Assembly (NCBI GenBank): GCA_020446665.1 | Contig: JAGREF010000202.1 | Location: 1-6,907 of the forward strand | Direction: 5' to 3' | Length of the DNA: 6,907 nt | Source: Sphingomonadaceae bacterium | Lineage (GTDB): Bacteria > Pseudomonadota > Alphaproteobacteria > Sphingomonadales > Sphingomonadaceae | Shown here: positions 1 through 5,144 of the stretch, piece by piece | How the letters are laid out: each line of letters opens with the position of its first letter | Numbering within the stretch: the first letter of the stretch is position 1 | Notes under the pieces: generated by a model | What the model was told of the DNA's origin: nothing | What the model saw: the letters and a program-made list of their open reading frames with translations, nothing else | Databases searched by the model: none | Made by a program: the position numbers and the translations under genes

Positions 1-1197
1 GGCCTGATTTCCGGGCGCAAGCGCGGCTCCACCATCCGGGCAGCCGAACCGACCATTTGCGTCGAATTCTCGCGCAATGCGGCGCTCAAGCTGATTGCCA
101 CCACGCCATCTGTCGGCCGCGCCGTCAACCGCATTTCGATCGAGCGCCAGCTGCTGCAAATGTTCGGCTCCGGCCTGACCCCTGCCGATATTTCCGATCT
201 GGTGGACAAGGCCGAAGTGATCGAAGCCCGCGCCGGGCAGGTCGTGATCGAGGAAGGGGCGGACGACAAGGACATCTTCGTGATCCGCCGTGGCTCCATG
301 ATCGTGGAAAAGGATATTGGCGGCAAGCCGGTGTTCCTCTCTTATCTGCCCGCCGGGTCCTATTTCGGCGAAATGGCGGTGATCGACGGGTCAAGGCGCA
401 GCGCCACGGTCAAGGCAGCGGTAAAATCACAAGTCGTGAAACTGCCGGGCGAGGAATTCCTCAAGGTTCTCGATGCCAAGCCGAAATTGCGCGAGCGGGC
501 GCTGGCCGACATGGCCGGACGCCGCGCCACCAATGAATTTGTCGAAAGCCGCAAGGACAGTTTCGGCAGCGCGGTGGACATGTATTCGCAGACCGCGCAG
601 TTCCTGGTCGATAACGGGATCGGCGAAGCGACGGACGTGCTGCTGATCGACGAGAAGCTGTGCGTGGGCTGCGACAATTGCGAAAAAGCCTGCGCCGACA
701 GCCATGACGGCCTCTCGCGGCTCAACCGTGAAGCGGGCACCACTTATGCCCATCTCCATGTGCCGACATCCTGCCGCCATTGCGAGCATCCGCATTGCAT
801 GGCCGATTGCCCGCCTAATGCGATCAAGCGTGGCCCCGATGGCGAAGTCTTTATTGACGAGACCTGCATCGGCTGCGGCAATTGCCAGCGCAACTGCCCC
901 TATGGCGTGATCCGCATGGATGCCAAGCCGCCGCCCAAGCCATCGCTGCTGTCATGGCTGTTCTTTGGCAAAGGCCCCGGTCCGGGCGAGCCGAGCTATG
1001 GCTGGCGCAAGAAGAAGATGGAGGAACAGGAAGCGGAAACGGGCAAGAAGCCCGGCAAATTCGCGATCAAATGCGACATGTGCTCCGGCATTGAAGGCGG
1101 CCCCAGCTGCGTGCGCGCCTGCCCCACCGGTGCGGCCATCCGCGTCTCGCCAGAGCGTTTCCTCTCCATCACCCGCTTTGCCGAGGAGACCGACTGA
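1..1197 (+). CDS. Cyclic-nucleotide-binding (x2) / four-[4Fe-4S] ferredoxin fusion protein, 5' end cut by window
   Basis: The frame is open from base 1 (398 residues in the window, TGA at 1195-1197), so the true start lies upstream. The Met codon at 160 lies inside the protein. Residues 1-20 are the end of a first cNMP module: SGRKRGSTIRA matches the phosphate-binding cassette and keeps its ligand Arg (R8). Residues about 60-170 are a second complete module with FGEMAVIDGSRRSATV at 122-137, where E124 and R133 are the expected cNMP contacts. Residues 213-390 are an electron-transfer subunit of DmsB/HybA/NrfC type. It has four Cys groups: C221/224/227/231, C258/261/266/270, C289/292/295/299 and C358/361/370/374, enough for four [4Fe-4S] clusters. 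There is no membrane helix in the visible part, and the cNMP modules imply a cytoplasmic location. There is no DNA-binding HTH between or after the modules, so it is not a CRP/FNR regulator. Its likely role, inferred, is a cNMP-responsive Fe-S relay feeding the membrane haem protein encoded next, whose start it overlaps by one base. Confidence 0.9.
   Translation, partial: GLISGRKRGSTIRAAEPTICVEFSRNAALKLIATTPSVGRAVNRISIERQLLQMFGSGLTPADISDLVDKAEVIEARAGQVVIEEGADDKDIFVIRRGSMIVEKDIGGKPVFLSYLPAGSYFGEMAVIDGSRRSATVKAAVKSQVVKLPGEEFLKVLDAKPKLRERALADMAGRRATNEFVESRKDSFGSAVDMYSQTAQFLVDNGIGEATDVLLIDEKLCVGCDNCEKACADSHDGLSRLNREAGTTYAHLHVPTSCRHCEHPHCMADCPPNAIKRGPDGEVFIDETCIGCGNCQRNCPYGVIRMDAKPPPKPSLLSWLFFGKGPGPGEPSYGWRKKKMEEQEAETGKKPGKFAIKCDMCSGIEGGPSCVRACPTGAAIRVSPERFLSITRFAEETD
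1183..1188 (+). promoter_or_regulatory. Ribosome binding site for the cytochrome b gene
   Basis: GAGGAG lies 8 bases before the ATG at 1197, inside the end of the preceding gene. With the TGATG stop/start overlap it supports this start and suggests translational coupling. Confidence 0.7.
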
Positions 1198-2075
1198 TGG
1201 CCTCCATCCCTGACGAAAAGCCGGTGGGCGCAAGCGCGATCGAACAGCGCCGGGCAGCCGATCACAGCAGCTTCCTGACGCACAGGAAATTCCTGTGGCT
1301 GTGGGTGGCTCTGGCCAGCTGCATTGCCGCCATAGCCATCTATTTCAGCATTGACGTACAACCGCGCCCCAATGGCGGCACCTGGTATGGCTATACGCTG
1401 GGCACGATTGGCGCAGGGCTGATCGTGTGGCTCGCGCTGCTGGGTATCCGCAAGCGCAATATGAGCGAAGGCCACTGGTCGCTGAAAGCGTGGACCAGCG
1501 CGCATGTCTATCTCGGCCTCTCGCTGATCGTGATCGCCACCCTGCATACCGGCTTTCAACTGGGCTGGAATGTCCACACGCTGGCCTATGTTCTGATGAT
1601 GATCGTGATCCTTTCGGGCATTTACGGCATCTATGCCTATGTCACTCTGCCACAGGCGCTGAGCGACAATCGCAAGGAAATGACGACGGAAATGATGGTC
1701 GAGGCGCTGACCTCGATTGACGGCCAGCTGCGCCGCGCCGCGCAGCCGCTGGATCGGCATGAAGCCGATACAGTGATCGCCGCGCTGGAACAGGATACGT
1801 TCGGCTTCGGTCTGTGGACCCGGCTCGCCAATCGCTATGGCAATTGCGCCACCACCCGCGCGCTGGATGCTTTTTCCGGCAGCCATGGCAAGGATAGCCC
1901 GCAGGAAACCGTGCGCGCGCTGCTGGCGCGGCGCAAAACACAACTCGACCAGATCCGCCGTCATATGAAGATCAAGGCCATGCTTGAGGTCTGGCTCTTC
2001 ATCCATATCCCTGTAACCATCGCGCTGCTCGCGGCTCTCACCGCGCATATTATCAGCGTGTTCTATTACTGGTGA
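1197..2075 (+). CDS. Five-helix membrane protein, probable di-heme cytochrome b
   Basis: The protein has 292 residues. Predicted helices by eye are at about 32-52, 65-84, 102-121, 126-150 and 263-289. Basic residues (HRK at 29-31, RKR at 85-87, RRHMKIK at 254-260) place the N-terminus and the TM2-TM3 and TM4-TM5 loops in the cytoplasm, and the C-terminus in the periplasm. Helix 3 carries H103 and H117, and helix 5 carries H270 and H284. Both pairs are spaced 14 residues and the helices run parallel, as in the quinone cytochromes b where two helices each give one ligand to a low- and a high-potential haem. I infer H103/H270 near the cytoplasmic face and H117/H284 near the periplasmic face. A long cytoplasmic loop (about 151-261) separates helices 4 and 5. 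No name can be given with confidence. The position between an Fe-S protein gene and a decahaem cytochrome gene suggests a transmembrane electron link, possibly with quinone exchange. Confidence 0.88.
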   Translation: MASIPDEKPVGASAIEQRRAADHSSFLTHRKFLWLWVALASCIAAIAIYFSIDVQPRPNGGTWYGYTLGTIGAGLIVWLALLGIRKRNMSEGHWSLKAWTSAHVYLGLSLIVIATLHTGFQLGWNVHTLAYVLMMIVILSGIYGIYAYVTLPQALSDNRKEMTTEMMVEALTSIDGQLRRAAQPLDRHEADTVIAALEQDTFGFGLWTRLANRYGNCATTRALDAFSGSHGKDSPQETVRALLARRKTQLDQIRRHMKIKAMLEVWLFIHIPVTIALLAALTAHIISVFYYW

Positions 2076-2078
2076 GGG
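2074..2078 (+). promoter_or_regulatory. Ribosome binding site for the FHA-decahaem gene
   Basis: GAGGG overlaps the TGA of the preceding gene and sits 7 bases before the ATG at 2086, fixing that start. The 10-base gap between the genes leaves no room for a separate promoter or terminator. Confidence 0.7.
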
Positions 2079-2085
2079 CGCGGCG

Positions 2086-3924
2086 ATGACTTTCCTGATC
2101 GAGACCATCGACGTCACCGCCAGCGGCCGCGAAATCGTGCGCCGCAAGGAAATGCCCGGCAGCGAGCTCGGTATTGGGCGTGACGCCGCGAATGCAATCC
2201 ACCTTGATGACCTGGCGGTAGAGCTCAACCATGCCCGTGTTACCCAGCGCGAAGACGGGACGCTGGCGGTGGAGGCTGTCAGCTCGCTCGGCTTTACTGT
2301 CGAAGGGCGTCACACCAACAGCGCGATAATCGACCCGCGCGGCGGCGGCGAACTGGGCTTTGGCAATTATCGTCTCACTGTCTCTCAAGGCGAAGGCGGT
2401 GTGCCTGCCATCTCCATCCGCGTTGCAGAAGCAGCCGAAGGTGCACGGGCAGACAAGGTCGGCGGCTTTGCGTTAGCCAGCGCCATGCCCAGCAAGCGCG
2501 TGGTCGCATGGGTTGCGCTGGTCGGCATCCTCATCGCCTTCCTCGCTGTGCCGATTTTCAGCCATCTGACGCGGGACACAGTCAAGCCGGATTATGACCA
2601 GCAAGGCGCAGTGCTGATGGATTCCAGCTGGAGCACCGGCTCGCTCAGCCTCGCCCATGAAGGGCTGGAGGACAATTGCGAGGCCTGCCACGTCACCCCT
2701 TTCGAGGCAGTGACGGACCAGACCTGTCTCAGCTGCCATGGCGAGCTGTCGAAACATATCGACACGATTATCGAGGATCACGCCAAGCCGGACCGCATGG
2801 CCCCTGCTCGCGGCCCGCTGCCCTGGGGGGACCAGATCCAGTGGGATATCGCCCATGCCTTTGGCAAATCCGGCCCCGGTGTCTGTTCGGACTGCCATAC
2901 AGAGCATGAAGGCAAGACGAAGATGCAACCAGCCGCGCAGGCCTTCTGCGCCGATTGCCATGACAGTCTGGACAAGCGCCTGACCGATACAGAGCTGGGC
3001 AATGCGGGCGATTTCGGCACTGCTCACCCACAGTTTAAGGCGGTTCTGTTCACAGAGCCGGGGCAGAAAGACCCGGTGCGCCTCTCGCTCGACAGCCAGC
3101 CAAAGGAATATAACGGGCTGCGTTTCCCGCATGATGTGCATCTCGACAAGCGCGGCGGGGTGGCGCGCATGGCAATGCGGATCGGGGCCAAGCGCGGCTA
3201 TGGCGCCGGCGGGATGGAGTGCAAGGATTGCCATCGCCTCAACAAGGATGAGAGCGATTATCTGCCGGTCGAGATGGAGCGGGATTGCGAAGCCTGCCAC
3301 AGCCTCGTTTTTGATAGCAGCGGCGGCCAGTTCCGTTCGCTGGAACATGGCGATGTCGGCAAGATGCAGGCAGCGCTGGCGCGGCTTGACCGGGCTCCGC
3401 GTCGACCGATCGTGACAGATCGCCGCCGCCCCGGTGAATATGCGCGTGGCGGGCTCTATTATCAGGACTTCGGCCAGCCGCAGCGCGGACTGATCGCGAT
3501 CAACCGGGCGCTGTCCAGGGGCGGGGTCTGCGGCGATTGCCATATCCCGACCAGTAAGGGATCACGAGCAGGCGTGATGCCGGTAAACCTGCCCGACAAA
3601 TATTTCATCCGCGGCTTCTTCGATCACAAGACGCATGAGAAGGATGCCGAATGCAGCGATTGCCATCTGGCGGGTCAGTCTAAGAGCGCCGACGATTTGC
3701 TGATGCCCGCGATCAAGCAATGCCGCGATTGCCATATGGGCGAAGCGGACAAGAAGGCGGATGTTCCCTCCAGCTGTGCAATGTGCCATGCTTACCATCC
3801 GCGTAATGGCCTGATGCCAGCCATCGACCCGCATCGGAAAGACAAGAAGAGCATTTCGGACAGAAAGACGATTGCCGGAATTCTGCCAAAGCAGAGGCCA
3901 GCAAGCCGCGCGGGTGGGGAATAG
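2086..3924 (+). CDS. FHA domain - membrane helix - decahaem cytochrome c (cytochrome c3 family-like)
   Basis: The protein has 612 residues. Residues about 1-100 form an FHA domain: GIGRDAANAIHL at 29-40 has the conserved Gly-Arg (G31, R32), and H49 in VELNHARV is kept. One strong membrane helix at about 139-158 follows, preceded by K137 and R138. Because the N-terminal domain has no signal peptide, this helix probably acts as an uncleaved signal anchor, leaving FHA in the cytoplasm and exporting the rest. Ten CxxCH motifs follow, with first Cys at 198, 214, 267, 288, 379, 401, 482, 523, 546 and 564. Extra His in FPHDVH (349, 352) and FDHKTH (514, 517) look like distal haem ligands typical of multihaem cytochromes. 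The C-terminal tail after residue 580 is basic and haem-free. The likely role, inferred, is to take electrons from or give them to the co-encoded di-heme b protein on the periplasmic side. The partners further out are unknown. Confidence 0.93.
   Translation: MTFLIETIDVTASGREIVRRKEMPGSELGIGRDAANAIHLDDLAVELNHARVTQREDGTLAVEAVSSLGFTVEGRHTNSAIIDPRGGGELGFGNYRLTVSQGEGGVPAISIRVAEAAEGARADKVGGFALASAMPSKRVVAWVALVGILIAFLAVPIFSHLTRDTVKPDYDQQGAVLMDSSWSTGSLSLAHEGLEDNCEACHVTPFEAVTDQTCLSCHGELSKHIDTIIEDHAKPDRMAPARGPLPWGDQIQWDIAHAFGKSGPGVCSDCHTEHEGKTKMQPAAQAFCADCHDSLDKRLTDTELGNAGDFGTAHPQFKAVLFTEPGQKDPVRLSLDSQPKEYNGLRFPHDVHLDKRGGVARMAMRIGAKRGYGAGGMECKDCHRLNKDESDYLPVEMERDCEACHSLVFDSSGGQFRSLEHGDVGKMQAALARLDRAPRRPIVTDRRRPGEYARGGLYYQDFGQPQRGLIAINRALSRGGVCGDCHIPTSKGSRAGVMPVNLPDKYFIRGFFDHKTHEKDAECSDCHLAGQSKSADDLLMPAIKQCRDCHMGEADKKADVPSSCAMCHAYHPRNGLMPAIDPHRKDKKSISDRKTIAGILPKQRPASRAGGE
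3916..3920 (+). promoter_or_regulatory. Ribosome binding site supporting the GTG start at 3927
   Basis: GGGGA lies 6 bases before GTG at 3927, at the end of the decahaem gene. The next in-frame Met codon is 42 codons further on, past the essential DxH metal motif, so the GTG start is required. Confidence 0.6.
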
Positions 3925-3926
3925 AC

Positions 3927-4775
3927 GTGCTGATTGCGCAGTTGACGGATATCCATATCGGCTTCGAGCCTGACGCAAGGCCGGAGGAGCTCAACCGCAT
4001 CCGTTTCCGCGCGACCCTCGCCCGGGTTCTGGATGGCCCAAACCGGCCGGACATGCTGGTGGCAACCGGCGACATGACCGATCACGGCGATCATGACAGC
4101 TTCCTCAAGACCGCTGAATTGCTCGCAGCCTGCCCCTTCCCCGTGCTGCCCATGGTGGGTAATCACGATAGCCGCGAAGGACTGCTGGCGGCCTTTCCGG
4201 ATACGCCGACCAATGATGGTTTCGTGCAATATGAAGTCGAGAAGGATGGGCTGCGCATCCTGCTGCTCGATACGCTGGAGCCGGGCCGCCATGGCGGTGC
4301 ATTTTGCGAGCGGCGCGAGGCATGGCTGAGTGACCGGCTGCATGAAAAGCCGGACCAGCCCACGCTGATCTTCATGCATCACCCGCCGGTTGTCGCCGGG
4401 ATTGACTGGATGGACCCGGTCATGAGCGAACCGTGGATCGCCCGCTTTGCTGCGGCGGTGCGGGGTCACAGCCAGATCGTGGGCATCCATTGCGGGCATC
4501 TCCACCGCCCGATCTTCACCATGTTCGAAGGCCACCCACTGGGCGTGACTCCGTCTGTCGCGCCGCTGGTGGCCATGGATCTGCGCCCGATTGACCCGGA
4601 TACGCCTGACGGACGCGACCTGATCACTACCGAGCCACCCACTTACGCCCTCCATCGGTGGGACGGGACGCGGCTGGTAACCCATTACGAACGCGTGAGC
4701 GACTGGCGCGTACTCGCCAGCTTCACCCCGCATTTGCAGGGGATGATCCGGGAAATGTTCGCGGAGCGGAATTAG
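3927..4775 (+). CDS. CpdA-type (class III) metallophosphoesterase, probable cyclic-nucleotide phosphodiesterase
   Basis: The protein has 282 residues, close to the usual size of class III cyclic-nucleotide phosphodiesterases (CpdA, Rv0805). The five metal-site blocks occur in the standard order and spacing: TDIHIG (D8, H10), TGDMTDHG (D49), VGNHDSR (N79, H80), MHHPPV (H151) and CGHLHRP (H191, H193). These bind a two-metal centre (commonly Fe and Mn) that hydrolyses a phosphodiester bond. There is no signal peptide or membrane helix, so the enzyme is cytoplasmic, as expected for cAMP breakdown. The start is a GTG two bases after the decahaem gene stop, which may lower expression. Placement in an operon with a cNMP-binding redox protein suggests that it removes that protein's ligand. 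Family members also act on other phosphodiesters or nucleotides, so cAMP specificity is inferred and untested. Confidence 0.9.
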   Translation: MLIAQLTDIHIGFEPDARPEELNRIRFRATLARVLDGPNRPDMLVATGDMTDHGDHDSFLKTAELLAACPFPVLPMVGNHDSREGLLAAFPDTPTNDGFVQYEVEKDGLRILLLDTLEPGRHGGAFCERREAWLSDRLHEKPDQPTLIFMHHPPVVAGIDWMDPVMSEPWIARFAAAVRGHSQIVGIHCGHLHRPIFTMFEGHPLGVTPSVAPLVAMDLRPIDPDTPDGRDLITTEPPTYALHRWDGTRLVTHYERVSDWRVLASFTPHLQGMIREMFAERN

Positions 4776-5131
4776 GGTCGGTCGCGCAAGATGAAGGGCA
4801 TGGCCCCAAGCAAATAGCCAAGAAAGGCCGCTTGCAAAGGCAGCGAGTAAGCGAAAGCAGGGAAACCAAGCCCGATCAGCGCATAGGCATTGATCGCCAC
4901 ATCGGCGATCATGATCACAAGACCAAGCCACAGAGCCATGGCGACCTTTCGCCACACAATAAGGCCGGCCACAGCAAGGTCCAGTGGCAGCAGCAGCGTC
5001 CAGAACCAGTTCAGCCCGATCGGGGCGAAGCGATAGGGCAGCCAGCCGCCTAGCACGATATCCTTCAGGTGAAACAGCCCACCGATCAGGAATAGCGCGC
5101 CGATAATCACGAGGCTGATCCGGCGGACCAA
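4772..5131 (-). CDS. Small four-helix membrane protein of unknown function
   Basis: The protein has 119 residues and is strongly hydrophobic. It has four likely membrane helices at about 4-22, 38-60, 63-86 and 95-115, short loops and RR or RK at helix ends. I see no metal, haem or catalytic motif and do not recognise a family. The start is a TTG at 5129-5131: there is no in-frame ATG or GTG between it and the TAG that ends the upstream gene, and a G-rich stretch sits 5 bases before it. A GTG at codon 8 is the alternative but would cut into helix 1. It follows the LVIVD-repeat gene by 12 bases on the same strand, so the two are probably co-transcribed. Its TAA overlaps the stop of the convergent phosphodiesterase gene by 4 bases. 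Hydrophobic composition over the full length argues that it is real and not a shadow of the 131-codon plus-strand reading frame opposite it. Confidence 0.72.
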   Translation of the reverse strand: MVRRISLVIIGALFLIGGLFHLKDIVLGGWLPYRFAPIGLNWFWTLLLPLDLAVAGLIVWRKVAMALWLGLVIMIADVAINAYALIGLGFPAFAYSLPLQAAFLGYLLGAMPFILRDRP

Positions 5132-5136
5132 CTGAA

Positions 5137-5144
5137 CCCCCGCC
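5137..5144 (-). promoter_or_regulatory. Ribosome binding site supporting the TTG start of the small membrane protein
   Basis: On the minus strand the sequence GGCGGGGG lies 5 bases before the TTG at 5131. It is G-rich rather than a perfect AGGAGG match, so support is moderate. Confidence 0.45.

Noticed and set aside
160..162. ATG at 160 as the start of the Fe-S protein
   Set aside because: The same frame is open to base 1 and encodes a clear cNMP-module C-terminus before it, so this Met is internal.
1..1197. CRP/FNR-type transcription factor
   Set aside because: cNMP modules are present but no helix-turn-helix follows; a 16-Cys ferredoxin domain does.
996..2228. 410-codon open frame on the minus strand
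   Set aside because: It lies opposite the cytochrome b gene. Its translation is rich in His, Arg and Ala with no domain, typical of antisense frames in high-GC coding DNA.
2473..3543. 356-codon open frame on the minus strand
   Set aside because: It lies opposite the decahaem cytochrome gene, whose ten CxxCH motifs prove the plus-strand frame. No recognisable features.
2086..3924. Complete outer-membrane MtrCAB-type extracellular electron transfer system
   Set aside because: The decahaem count resembles MtrA/MtrC, but there is no porin gene, no lipobox, and the protein is anchored by an inner-membrane helix with a cytoplasmic FHA domain.
3792..4955. 387-codon open frame on the minus strand
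   Set aside because: It spans the phosphodiesterase gene and the start of the neighbouring operon antisense, with composition typical of a shadow frame.
4658..5053. 131-codon plus-strand frame overlapping the phosphodiesterase 3' end
   Set aside because: It is highly polar and domain-free, and lies opposite a coherent four-helix membrane protein.
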